This document shows, in pieces, positions 17,297 to 24,582 of a DNA stretch of 64,000 bases. Below the pieces are notes generated by a model. The model saw nothing but the letters and a program-made list of their open reading frames with translations, was not told the DNA's origin and ran no database searches. The DNA comes from an uncultured Peptococcaceae bacterium (lineage in GTDB: Bacteria; Bacillota; Peptococcia; Peptococcales; Peptococcaceae). Position 1 is the stretch's first letter, and each line of letters starts with the position of its first letter. Made by a program: the position numbers and the translations under genes. The stretch is from the NCBI GenBank assembly GCA_900552455.1, contig URZX01000001.1, positions 124,001 through 188,000 of the forward strand. Reading direction: 5' to 3'.

Positions 17297-17638
17297 ATGA
17301 GCGATTGCATTTTCTGCAAGATCGCCAACGGTGAGATCCCAACGACCACCGTTTATGAAAACGATCTCGTCCGCGCTTTTCGTGACACCGATCCACAGGC
17401 GCCAACCCATGTGCTTGTGGTGCCGAAGCGTCACATTCAAAGCGTGAACCAGCTGACCCAGGAAGACGGTGAATTGATGCTCGCCATGCTCGACGCCATC
17501 CACAATGTCGTCAAGAGCGAGGGCATCAAAGCAGGATATCGTCTCGTTGCCAACACTGGCGAACAGGGCGGCCAGAGCGTTCCACATCTGCACGTTCACG
17601 TGCTCGGCGGACGCGATATGAAATGGCCTCCAGGCTGA
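17297..17638 (+). CDS. HIT family hydrolase (HINT-like)
   Basis: Histidine-triad protein of 113 aa with CIFCKIANGEIPT at the start and the triad HLHVHVL at residues 97-103, closing with the GGRDMKWPPG tail seen in HINT-type proteins. These are purine nucleotide phosphoramidases; the physiological substrate in bacteria is unclear. The ATG at 17297 is 6 bases after GAGGAGGA. Another ATG at 17291 overlaps the mtaB stop but leaves no spacing. It is coupled to mtaB and followed after 12 bp by the YitT gene. Confidence 0.92.
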   Translation: MSDCIFCKIANGEIPTTTVYENDLVRAFRDTDPQAPTHVLVVPKRHIQSVNQLTQEDGELMLAMLDAIHNVVKSEGIKAGYRLVANTGEQGGQSVPHLHVHVLGGRDMKWPPG

Positions 17639-17650
17639 TCGTCTGTTTTC

Positions 17651-18328
17651 ATGGCATCCACCATCAAGGCGCAGCCTGCGCTCTGGAAGCGCGTCTTCCA
17701 GCCAACCCAGGAAGGGGAGGAGCGCTGGCTGCGCTTTTTCCGCATTTTCCTCGGTAACATCCTGCTGACCGGGGCGTATGCGTTCATCACCGTGCCGAAG
17801 ATCATCCTCAATGGCGGCGTCACGAGCTTTTCGCTCGTACTGCAGGAATGGACCGGTATGGATGTGGCCATTCTTGTGGATATTCTCTCGGTGCTGCTCA
17901 TTATCGTGAGCTTCTTGTTTTTGGGAAAAACGTATTTTGTCGGCGCGCTTTTCTCGAGCATCTGCTACATGAGCCTTTTCAGCATTTTTCACTGGACTGG
18001 CTGGGAAATGCCGATGCCAGAACTTTTTGGCACACCGATCCTGGCAACGCCGATCGCTGCATTTTTCGTCGCTGCCGGATATTATTTTTGCATCGCGTCT
18101 CAGGCGACAGCCGTCAGCTTTGACACGATCGCGATGATCCTCAACAAAAAGAATCCGCGCTTCGAGATCGCGACGACGATGATGGTCATCAATATTGTCG
18201 TGCTGCTTTCTGGTGCAGCCACCTACAGCATCAGCGCAGTTGTCTGCGGGCTCGTCTTCACCTTCCTGCAGGCGCAATTTCTGCGGGCTTTTCTGAAGCT
18301 TGGCAATGTGCCGCAGGTCGGCGCCTGA
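17651..18328 (+). CDS. YitT family membrane protein (DUF161)
   Basis: Integral membrane protein of 225 aa with about six hydrophobic segments and the family features GAYAFITVPKIILNGGVTS near the N-terminus and SAVVCGLVFTFLQ near the end. Members are unidentified transporters or membrane proteins. The usual C-terminal DUF2179 soluble domain is absent, so this is a short form. The ribosome site is not strong; it is probably translated with the HIT gene. Confidence 0.75.
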   Translation: MASTIKAQPALWKRVFQPTQEGEERWLRFFRIFLGNILLTGAYAFITVPKIILNGGVTSFSLVLQEWTGMDVAILVDILSVLLIIVSFLFLGKTYFVGALFSSICYMSLFSIFHWTGWEMPMPELFGTPILATPIAAFFVAAGYYFCIASQATAVSFDTIAMILNKKNPRFEIATTMMVINIVVLLSGAATYSISAVVCGLVFTFLQAQFLRAFLKLGNVPQVGA

Positions 18329-18362
18329 GTGCGTAAAAATTAACAGAAACCGACGATAATGC

Positions 18363-18391
18363 TTGCAATTATGGGCTCTGTATCATATAAT
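18363..18391 (+). promoter_or_regulatory. rpsU promoter
   Basis: TTGCAA (18363-18368), 17 bp, TATAAT (18386-18391). Confidence 0.85.
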
Positions 18392-18415
18392 AATTGTTGT
18401 GTTCAAAGTCCAGAT

Positions 18416-18443
18416 ATCAACAGTCCCGATTTCTCCTGTTGAT
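18416..18443 (+). promoter_or_regulatory. Leader hairpin upstream of rpsU
   Basis: Perfect 8-bp inverted repeat ATCAACAG/CTGTTGAT with 12-nt loop in the rpsU 5' leader, ending just before the GGAGGGAGG ribosome site. It could control initiation; no known motif recognised. Confidence 0.5.
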
Positions 18444-18465
18444 TCCGGAGGGAGGGAAGTAGTCA

Positions 18466-18654
18466 ATGTCATCAGAAATTAAGGTTCGTAAAGACGAATC
18501 ATTAGATAGCGCATTACGTCGTTTCAAACGTTCTTGCCAGAAGTCCGGCGTCCTCGCTGAATGCCGCAAGCGCGAACATTATGAAAAGCCAAGCGTAAAG
18601 CGTAAGAAAAAATCTGAAGCTGCAAGAAAGAACAATCGCAGAAGATCCTATTGA
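18466..18654 (+). CDS. rpsU: 30S ribosomal protein S21
   Basis: Small very basic protein of 62 aa ([21 protein letters not shown], then a Lys/Arg-rich tail [18 protein letters not shown]). It is the full-length Firmicutes S21, which binds the 3' region of 16S rRNA near the anti-Shine-Dalgarno sequence. It has its own promoter and leader and ends in a strong terminator, so it is a single-gene transcript. Confidence 0.96.
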   Translation: MSSEIKVRKDESLDSALRRFKRSCQKSGVLAECRKREHYEKPSVKRKKKSEAARKNNRRRSY

Positions 18655-18674
18655 TCACAAGCGAGCAAAATAAG

Positions 18675-18706
18675 ATCGACCGTGGGATTTCCACGGTCGA
18701 TTTTTA
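18675..18706. terminator. Bidirectional terminator between rpsU and the convergent gene
   Basis: Perfect 11-bp stem ATCGACCGTGG/CCACGGTCGAT, loop GATTT, T run on the plus side and a weaker one on the minus side. Confidence 0.88.
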
Positions 18707-18732
18707 TATTTGGGTGAAAACGCGCATGCCCG

Positions 18733-19050
18733 TTACTGCTCGTCGTTTTCCGCGGCAGCACGCAGCGCCAGCACATGCTCAGCGAGGATGCGCAGCTCCA
18801 GCGGGCTGCGATTGAGACCGAGCATCGTTGGAAAGCCTACGTCCATTTCGGCAGCGAGCAGCTCGTTGTCTGTTGGCTGGTAGTTGATCATCAGAAAGCC
18901 GCCGTCGTTGCCGTAGTGGACATCGTAGTGCAGCTCTATGGAACCGTCTTCGTTTTCTGTCGTTTCTTTGAGCGTGAAATACTCGTTAAACGTCGCCAGA
19001 TCGATGGTTTGCATGAGTCGGAGAAAATACGTTTCTTCGTCGCGTAGCAC
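18733..19050 (-). CDS. Uncharacterised acidic protein
   Basis: Not recognised. Soluble, acidic, 105 aa with no membrane segment; the middle (ELHYDVHYGNDGGFLMINYQP) looks like beta strands and the C-terminus (SPLELRILAEHVLALRAAAE) like a helix. The GTG start at the complement of 19050 has AAAGGAG 8 bases upstream; the frame stays open further but lacks a ribosome site. It has its own reverse-strand promoter, divergent from hpt. Confidence 0.7.
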   Translation of the reverse strand: MLRDEETYFLRLMQTIDLATFNEYFTLKETTENEDGSIELHYDVHYGNDGGFLMINYQPTDNELLAAEMDVGFPTMLGLNRSPLELRILAEHVLALRAAAENDEQ

Positions 19051-19086
19051 GGGAGGATCTCCTTTCCTTTGAGAATGTTCGTGCTC

Positions 19087-19116
19087 ATTATAGCACAATT
19101 TCCGATGCTGGCGCAA
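19087..19116 (-). promoter_or_regulatory. Reverse-strand promoter of the acidic protein gene
   Basis: On the minus strand TTGCGC (19116-19111), 18 bp, TATAAT (19092-19087). Confidence 0.7.
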
Positions 19117-19131
19117 AATTGTCGGCCGGTG

Positions 19132-19160
19132 TTGCCCGGCGTCGGCGTCTGTGATAAACT
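19132..19160 (+). promoter_or_regulatory. hpt-guaA promoter
   Basis: TTGCCC (19132-19137), 17 bp, TAAACT (19155-19160), back to back with the minus-strand promoter. Confidence 0.55.
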
Positions 19161-19195
19161 AAAAGATAGCCAATCATCGCATAGGAGGAAGAAGA

Positions 19196-19741
19196 GTGGA
19201 TCTTTCAAAGCGTAAGATATTGATCGCCCGCGACGACATCGCGCGGCGTGTGCAGGAACTGGGGCAGCAGATCACCGACGACTACTGCGCGTCTGACCGG
19301 CCGCTCGTCGTCATTTCGGTGCTCAAGGGTGCCATTCCTTTCACAGCAGATCTCATCCGTGCCATCGACCTGCCGCTTGAGCTGCATGTGCTCGTGGCGT
19401 CCAGCTATGGCAGCGGCACCGTTTCCAGCGGCAAGGTGGACATCAAATACCGCAGCTTCGGCGATCTGAGCGGGTGTGATGTCATTCTCGTTGACGACAT
19501 CATCGACAGCGGCAATACCCTCGCTGCCATCGGCCGCACCATCGGCGATTTTCATCCGGCGTCGGTCGCTTACTGCACATTCCTGAACAAGCCGGACCGC
19601 CGCACCGCCGATATTGCCGTCGATTACAACGGCTACGACATCCCAGATAAATTCGTCATCGGCTATGGCCTGGATTACGATAGCAAATTCCGTGAGCTCG
19701 CGGATATTTATACCATAGAAGAAAATGGGGAGGAAGAATAA
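19196..19741 (+). CDS. hpt: Hypoxanthine phosphoribosyltransferase
   Basis: Purine salvage enzyme of 181 aa that makes IMP or GMP from hypoxanthine or guanine and PRPP. The PRPP-binding signature [13 protein letters not shown] and the SVLKGAIPF loop are present, as is the C-terminal [16 protein letters not shown] typical of HPRTs. GTG start with AGGAGG upstream. It overlaps the guaA ribosome site, so both are one operon that supplies and amidates IMP/XMP-level purines. Its usual Firmicutes location next to tilS and ftsH is not used here. Confidence 0.96.
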   Translation: MDLSKRKILIARDDIARRVQELGQQITDDYCASDRPLVVISVLKGAIPFTADLIRAIDLPLELHVLVASSYGSGTVSSGKVDIKYRSFGDLSGCDVILVDDIIDSGNTLAAIGRTIGDFHPASVAYCTFLNKPDRRTADIAVDYNGYDIPDKFVIGYGLDYDSKFRELADIYTIEENGEEE

Positions 19742-19742
19742 C

Positions 19743-21281
19743 TTGGAAAATAAACAGGAAATGGTCATCGTCGTCGATTTCGGCGGCCAGTACAACCAGC
19801 TCATTGCGCGCCGCGTGCGCGAGTGCAATGTTTACTGCGAGGTCGTGCCATTTAACAAAGCCCTCGCAGCCATCGAAGAAAAACAGCCAAAAGGCATCAT
19901 CTTTACCGGCGGCCCAAACAGCGTCTACGGCGACGGCGCGCCACAGATCGAACGCCGCATTTTTGAGCTCGGCATTCCAGTGCTCGGTCTCTGCTACGGC
20001 ATGCAGCTTATGGCGCACACCCTCGGCGGCAAGGTTGAAGCTGCCGACAAGCGCGAATTCGGCAAGACCGAAACCCAGTTCGACACCAGCGCAGCGCTTT
20101 TCAAGGATCTGCCGGCGCAGGGCATTGTCTGGATGAGCCATGTTGACTATGTGGCTGAAATGCCAGAAGGCTTCACCGCCATCGCTCATACCGCAGACTG
20201 CCCGGTCGCAGCCATGGCAAACGTAGAAAAGAAGCTCTACGCCATGCAGTATCATCCGGAAGTCAACCATACCGACAACGGCACCGTCATGCTCAAAAAT
20301 TTCCTTATGGAAGTTTGCCACTGCGACGCCGACTGGACCATGGCAAATTACGCCAAGAAAGCCATCGAAGACATCCGCGCCAAGGTTGGCGACGGAAAAG
20401 TGCTGCTCGCTCTCTCCGGCGGTGTAGACAGCTCCGTTGCAGCGCAGCTCATTTCCAAAGCCGTCGGCAGCCAGCTCACCTGCATCTTCGTTGACCACGG
20501 CCTCATGCGCAAAAACGAAGGCGACGAAGTTGAAGCAGCGTTCGCCAACAGCGGCATGAATTTCATCCGCGTCGATGCGTCTGATCGTTTCCTCGGCAAG
20601 CTCGCCGGCGTCACCGATCCAGAGCGCAAGCGCAAGATCATCGGCGAAGAATTCATCCGTGTTTTTGAAGACGAAGGCAAGAAGATCGGCGCCGTCGATT
20701 ATCTCGCACAGGGCACCATCTATCCAGACGTCATCGAGAGCGGCAGCGGCGACGCAGCCGTCATCAAGAGCCACCACAACGTCGGCGGTCTGCCAGCAGT
20801 TGTCGATTTCAAAGGACTCATCGAACCACTGCGCATGCTCTTCAAAGATGAAGTGCGCCAGCTCGGTCTTGAGCTCGGTCTCGCCGATTATCTCGTTTGG
20901 CGCCAGCCATTCCCAGGCCCAGGCCTCGCCATTCGCGTCATGGGCGAGATTACCAAAGAAAAGCTCGACATTCTCCGCGATGCCGACGCCATCTATCGCG
21001 AAGAGATCGCGAATGCCGGACTCGATCGTTCCATCAATCAGTATTTTGCCGTGCTGACCTCGACCCGTACCGTCGGCGTCATGGGCGATTTCCGCACATA
21101 TGATTATACCCTCGCTCTCCGTGGCGTCACCACCACCGACTTCATGACCGCCGACTGGGCGCGCATCCCATACGACGTGCTCGATAAAATCTCCAGCCGC
21201 ATCGTCAACGAAGTCGACCACATCAACCGCATCGTCTACGACATCACCAGCAAGCCGCCATCAACCATTGAATGGGAGTAA
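19743..21281 (+). CDS. guaA: GMP synthase (glutamine-hydrolysing)
   Basis: Converts XMP to GMP with glutamine and ATP. The class I amidotransferase domain has the nucleophile Cys84 in GLCYGMQ and the His-Glu of YHPEVNHT. The PP-loop ATPase domain has LSGGVDSSV, and the dimerisation domain ends in the standard PPSTIEWE. Total length is 512 aa from the TTG at 19743, which lies 9 bases after GGGGAGG; an ATG 18 bases upstream lies inside hpt and another at 19761 is possible. Cotranscribed with hpt. Confidence 0.96.
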   Translation: MENKQEMVIVVDFGGQYNQLIARRVRECNVYCEVVPFNKALAAIEEKQPKGIIFTGGPNSVYGDGAPQIERRIFELGIPVLGLCYGMQLMAHTLGGKVEAADKREFGKTETQFDTSAALFKDLPAQGIVWMSHVDYVAEMPEGFTAIAHTADCPVAAMANVEKKLYAMQYHPEVNHTDNGTVMLKNFLMEVCHCDADWTMANYAKKAIEDIRAKVGDGKVLLALSGGVDSSVAAQLISKAVGSQLTCIFVDHGLMRKNEGDEVEAAFANSGMNFIRVDASDRFLGKLAGVTDPERKRKIIGEEFIRVFEDEGKKIGAVDYLAQGTIYPDVIESGSGDAAVIKSHHNVGGLPAVVDFKGLIEPLRMLFKDEVRQLGLELGLADYLVWRQPFPGPGLAIRVMGEITKEKLDILRDADAIYREEIANAGLDRSINQYFAVLTSTRTVGVMGDFRTYDYTLALRGVTTTDFMTADWARIPYDVLDKISSRIVNEVDHINRIVYDITSKPPSTIEWE

Positions 21282-21299
21282 GCTGCAGTGCCGTTTTTC

Positions 21300-21337
21300 A
21301 CACCGACCGATCCTCGCGATCGGTCGGTGTTGCTTTT
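21300..21337 (+). terminator. hpt-guaA terminator
   Basis: Perfect 13-bp stem ACACCGACCGATC / GATCGGTCGGTGT, loop CTCGC, then TGCTTTT. Confidence 0.85.
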
Positions 21338-21380
21338 ATGAAAGAAAATCGTTTGTGAGCGCTGCTTCGTTGTTTTTTAT

Positions 21381-21429
21381 AAGAGCACTTCGGCTGGTGG
21401 GCGGCTTGCGTTTAAGAGCACTTTCGGCT
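21381..21429 (+). repeat. Direct repeat over the nadE promoter
   Basis: AAGAGCACTTCGGCT at 21381-21395 and AAGAGCACTTTCGGCT at 21414-21429, 33 bp apart. The second copy fills the spacer of the nadE promoter. Confidence 0.75.
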
Positions 21430-21434
21430 ACAAT
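21406..21434 (+). promoter_or_regulatory. nadE promoter
   Basis: TTGCGT (21406-21411), 17 bp, TACAAT (21429-21434). Confidence 0.65.
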
Positions 21435-21468
21435 AGTTTATAATACTTAGACCAGGGAGGTCGCCTGA

Positions 21469-22254
21469 ATGAAATTATCTGAGACGCAACTTGAGCAATT
21501 AAAAAATGATCTGATCGCCTGGATGCAGGAGCGTTTGCAGGCTGTGCATGCGACGAATGCTGTGGTAGGCATTTCCGGCGGCAAGGACAGCGCGACGGTA
21601 GCGGCGCTGTGCGTGGCTGCTTATGGCAAGGAGCACGTTTATGGGGTGTTGATGCCAGACGGCGATCAGAGCGACATCGATTATGCAAAGGATCTTTGTG
21701 TTGCGCTGGATATGCCGCACGAGGTGATCAATATTCAGGGCATGACGAAGGCATTTTACGAGGCGTTGGAGGGCTGCTCGTTTTACGATGCAGTGAGCCG
21801 TCAAACGCGGCTCAATCTGCCGCCGCGCGTGCGCATGACGCTGCTCTATGCGGTGGCGCAGAGTCTGGATGCGGTGGTCGTGAACACGTCGAACCTGTCG
21901 GAAGACTGGGTAGGATATGCGACGATCTATGGCGATACTGCCGGCGCTTTTTCGCCACTGGCGATGCTGACGACCGACGAAGTCATTCAGCTGGGGCGCG
22001 CGCTCGGACTTGACGAGCGTTTTGTTGTGAAGCCACCGTCTGATGGCCTCACCGGAAAAACCGACGAGGATGTGCTCGGATTTACATACGCGACGCTCAA
22101 TACATACATCCGCACAGGCGAGGTGCCGGAAGACCTGCGTGAGACGATCGATCGTCTACATCGCGTGAGCCGGTTCAAATTCCAGACGATCGCGATGTTC
22201 GATCCAAAGCTGCCGATCGTGGCAGAGGATATTGCGCACGTTTATCATAAATAG
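21469..22254 (+). CDS. nadE: NAD synthetase (ammonia-dependent)
   Basis: Final step of NAD synthesis, amidating deamido-NAD with ATP. The protein is 261 aa, the size of the ammonia-dependent form without a glutaminase domain. The PP-loop SGGKDS is at 36-41, and the deamido-NAD site NTSNLSEDWVGYATIYGD is clear. AGGGAGG precedes the ATG. The promoter carries a direct repeat that could be an operator. The next gene begins 15 bases after the stop and probably shares the transcript. Confidence 0.95.
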   Translation: MKLSETQLEQLKNDLIAWMQERLQAVHATNAVVGISGGKDSATVAALCVAAYGKEHVYGVLMPDGDQSDIDYAKDLCVALDMPHEVINIQGMTKAFYEALEGCSFYDAVSRQTRLNLPPRVRMTLLYAVAQSLDAVVVNTSNLSEDWVGYATIYGDTAGAFSPLAMLTTDEVIQLGRALGLDERFVVKPPSDGLTGKTDEDVLGFTYATLNTYIRTGEVPEDLRETIDRLHRVSRFKFQTIAMFDPKLPIVAEDIAHVYHK

Positions 22255-22269
22255 AAAGGAGTTGCTCTT

Positions 22270-23055
22270 ATGGCTAGAAGAACATTTCCGGAGGGATTTA
22301 AGGAAAAAGCGATCGCCTATCCTGCAGAACATCCGGAGCTTTCGATGAAGCGCTGCGCAGAGGATCTGGGCATTGGCTACAGCACGCTGCGTCGCTGGCT
22401 GGACGAGGCGGCAGAGGAGGCGCAGAACGCTGCGCCTGCCGAAGAACCTGTGGCGGCAGAAGCCGTGGAAGCTGCTCCTGCAGAGGAAATAACGCCTGCG
22501 GAGGTTGCAACTGTGGAAGAAGCGCTCGCAGATGCGGCGCCAGTACTAGAAGATGTGCTCGATGAAATGGAGCCAGTGACGCCTGATGAGACAGAAGCGC
22601 TGCCGGAAGAAGGAGCAGTTGTCGAAGAAGATCAGCCGGCAGAAGAAGCTGAAACAGAAAAGGTTGCAGCAGAAGCTGACGAAGAGCCGTCGATCGCTGC
22701 AGAAGTCGTGGACGACGAGCCTTCCGTTGAAGCAGCGTTGGCGCCGGAAAAAGATGAGATCGACGACGATCCGCTGTTCGCGTCGATCGGCTCGGTGATG
22801 AGCGGCGGCGCTGTGCCGCATGACGAGGATTACGCTTTTCGCTGTAAATCTCATCCGTCCTCTTACAAGGACGTGCAGCACATGGCTGGTGACGTTTTTG
22901 TTTCGGTGACGGCGCAGATCGGCAACGTCATCGAAGGCGTCACCGATGGCATGAGCGGCGTCGCTGAGCGACTGAATCTCTACAAGAAACGCCACGATCT
23001 GAAAAAAGAGCAGAAACTTTTGAAGAAAGAGAAAGAAAAACGTCTGAAACGTTGA
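22270..23055 (+). CDS. Transposase-type HTH fused to an acidic linker and conserved basic tail
   Basis: 261 aa protein in three parts. Residues 1-45 (RRTFPEGFKEKAIAYPAEHPELSMKRCAEDLGIGYSTLRRWLDE in two pieces) resemble the IS3/IS911 OrfA helix-turn-helix. Residues about 46-165 are an Ala/Glu/Val-rich, extremely acidic linker. Residues about 180-261 hold a possible folded segment (HMAGDVFVSVTAQIGNVIEG) and a lysine-rich coiled tail (KKRHDLKKEQKLLKKEKEKRLKR). No DDE catalytic domain, OrfB or inverted repeats are present, so this is not an active insertion sequence. AAGGAG precedes the ATG. It sits behind nadE with a 15 bp gap. Function unknown. Confidence 0.8.
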   Translation: MARRTFPEGFKEKAIAYPAEHPELSMKRCAEDLGIGYSTLRRWLDEAAEEAQNAAPAEEPVAAEAVEAAPAEEITPAEVATVEEALADAAPVLEDVLDEMEPVTPDETEALPEEGAVVEEDQPAEEAETEKVAAEADEEPSIAAEVVDDEPSVEAALAPEKDEIDDDPLFASIGSVMSGGAVPHDEDYAFRCKSHPSSYKDVQHMAGDVFVSVTAQIGNVIEGVTDGMSGVAERLNLYKKRHDLKKEQKLLKKEKEKRLKR

Positions 23056-23132
23056 ATTATATCCAATGATGCGGTAAAATGTCTGGATGAACTGATGTTG
23101 CAAACGAAGCATTTGAAAGAGGAGAATGATCG

Positions 23133-23342
23133 ATGCTTAGACTCATGGTCCTGACCTTTCCGTTTTTGGTCATGGCTGCGCTCTTTTACGCAGGTTATAT
23201 CATCACCGCCAAACCATTTCCAGGCGTGATGGCGATCCTGTGTCTGCTCGTTGATGTTGTGATATTGTTCAAATACAACATGCATCTGCGCGCGATCAAG
23301 AAGAACAACAAGCAGCTTGATGCATCCCCAGAGGAAGAATAA
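23133..23342 (+). CDS. Small two-helix membrane protein
   Basis: Not recognised. 69 aa with two hydrophobic segments (about 3-24 and 30-47) and a short charged tail ending SPEEE. GAGGAG upstream of the ATG supports translation, and a strong terminator follows. A small inner-membrane protein of unknown role. Confidence 0.7.
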   Translation: MLRLMVLTFPFLVMAALFYAGYIITAKPFPGVMAILCLLVDVVILFKYNMHLRAIKKNNKQLDASPEEE

Positions 23343-23387
23343 GCATTGCCAGCCATTGACTGGCCGATACAGCGGGATGAAAACGAC

Positions 23388-23427
23388 GACCCAGGTGTGG
23401 CCAGCGCCACATTTGGGTCGATTTTTC
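23388..23427 (+). terminator. Terminator after the small membrane protein gene
   Basis: 15-bp stem (23388-23402 / 23407-23421) with two G-T pairs, loop CAGC, then ATTTTT. Confidence 0.88.
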
Positions 23428-23463
23428 TGTTAGTGATGTTTAATCGAAGAAGGAGACAAAACA

Positions 23464-24054
23464 GTGGATTGGAGTTTGATGTTTTTTGCCAATAGCATTC
23501 TCCTGGGCGTGGGCCTGGCGATGGATGCTTTTTCGGTGTCGGTGGCCAATGGGCTGAATGAACCACGCATGCGATTGGGGCGCATGTCGCTGATCGCAGG
23601 CACCTTTGCTTTTTTTCAATGGTTCATGCCGATGGCTGGCTGGATTTGTGTGCACACAATCGTGCAGTATTTTCGTGCGTTTGAGAAAGCGATTCCCTGG
23701 ATCGCGCTCGTGCTCCTGCTTTTTATTGGGGGCAAGATGATCTTCGAAGCTGTGCGTGGTGAAGGCGACGAGGAGGCGCAGACGGTCGGCGTTGGGGCGG
23801 CAGCGCTTTTTATGCAAGGCGTGGCAACCTCCATCGATGCGCTCTCCGTTGGCTTTACGATCGCTGGCTATGGTGCGCTGATGGCTTTTGTCTGCGCAGT
23901 GCTCATCGCTGTGACGACGTTTTTTATTTGCCTGGGCGGGCTCAAGATCGGGAAGACAGTCGGTGACAAATTTTCCAACAAGGCGACGATCTTTGGTGGA
24001 TGCATTCTGATCTTCATCGGGCTGGAGATCTGGGTGACAGGCGTTTTCTTTTGA
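23464..24054 (+). CDS. mntP: Manganese efflux pump MntP
   Basis: Integral membrane protein of 196 aa with six helices. It shows the family's paired motifs with membrane aspartates, LAMDAFSVSVANG near the N-terminus and GVATSIDALSVGF in the middle, the marks of the two-fold repeat. It exports Mn2+ and guards against manganese toxicity. GTG start with AAGGAGAC upstream. The short leader after the preceding terminator leaves no room for a yybP-ykoY riboswitch, which often precedes mntP elsewhere. Confidence 0.92.
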   Translation: MDWSLMFFANSILLGVGLAMDAFSVSVANGLNEPRMRLGRMSLIAGTFAFFQWFMPMAGWICVHTIVQYFRAFEKAIPWIALVLLLFIGGKMIFEAVRGEGDEEAQTVGVGAAALFMQGVATSIDALSVGFTIAGYGALMAFVCAVLIAVTTFFICLGGLKIGKTVGDKFSNKATIFGGCILIFIGLEIWVTGVFF

Positions 24055-24085
24055 TCTCGCTAAAACAGATCGATTTTCTTATTCA

Positions 24086-24115
24086 AGTCGGACGTGGAAA
24101 CGTTCGGCTTTTTTT
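24086..24115 (+). terminator. mntP terminator
   Basis: 10-bp stem AGTCGGACGT/ACGTTCGGCT with two G-T pairs, GGAA tetraloop, seven T. Confidence 0.88.
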
Positions 24116-24137
24116 GTGCTGAGATTCACAATTAGGG

Positions 24138-24166
24138 TTGACAAACGAAAGTTAGCGGTATATCAT
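24138..24166 (+). promoter_or_regulatory. feo operon promoter
   Basis: TTGACA (24138-24143), 17 bp, TATCAT (24161-24166). The leader of about 95 nt carries a 9-bp hairpin CAATGTGTT/AACGCATTG (24203-24211 / 24226-24234). No convincing Fur or DtxR box could be picked out by eye. Confidence 0.75.
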
Positions 24167-24268
24167 TATAAATGAGCTCGGAAAGCGCTAGCTAACCGTG
24201 CGCAATGTGTTCATGAATAAATTGAAACGCATTGAATACTATCATTAAGCTTTGGAAAGGTGATTACT

Positions 24269-24481
24269 ATGACATTGATTGATGCAAAGGAAGGCGAAGA
24301 ATACATTGTCAAAGACATATTGGCTGATGACGAGGAATTAAAATCGTTCCTTTTTTCTCTTGGCTGCTACGCTGGTGAACCGATTACGGTGGTTACGCAC
24401 CTCAAAGCTGGTCCGGTGGTCTCCATTAAGGATGGTCGCTACAATTTCGACAGAGATCTCGCTGCTGCGATCCAGATATAG
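24269..24481 (+). CDS. feoA: Ferrous iron transport protein A
   Basis: Small SH3-like protein of 70 aa (LKSFLFSLGCYAGEPITVV, then VVSIKDGRYNFDRDLAAAI). FeoA is a cytoplasmic partner that supports GTP-driven Fe2+ uptake by FeoB. ATG 24269 is preferred, with GGAAAGGTG upstream; an in-frame GTG at 24260 is inside the ribosome site. FeoB follows after 100 bp containing a weak imperfect hairpin (24512-24547). Confidence 0.93.
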   Translation: MTLIDAKEGEEYIVKDILADDEELKSFLFSLGCYAGEPITVVTHLKAGPVVSIKDGRYNFDRDLAAAIQI

Positions 24482-24582
24482 TGGATCACGCGTCAGAGAA
24501 AGCAATTTATTACGCCTGAGGGTTAGTTGAAAACAACCTGTCGGCGTTATAAGATATTATTTAGATAAGGGAGGAAAAAATT

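Noticed and set aside
22270..22405. Active IS3-family insertion sequence
   Set aside because: Only the HTH is similar; OrfB, frameshift signal, inverted repeats and target duplication are missing.
23428..23463. yybP-ykoY manganese riboswitch before mntP
   Set aside because: Only about 36 bases lie between the preceding terminator and the start codon, too short for the riboswitch.
24144..24200. Fur box at the feo promoter
   Set aside because: The AT-rich stretch TATATCATTATAAATGA is suggestive but does not form the expected inverted repeats.
24512..24547. Terminator between feoA and feoB
   Set aside because: ACGCC/GGCGT and GGTT/AACC can pair, but with internal loops and no T run; too weak.
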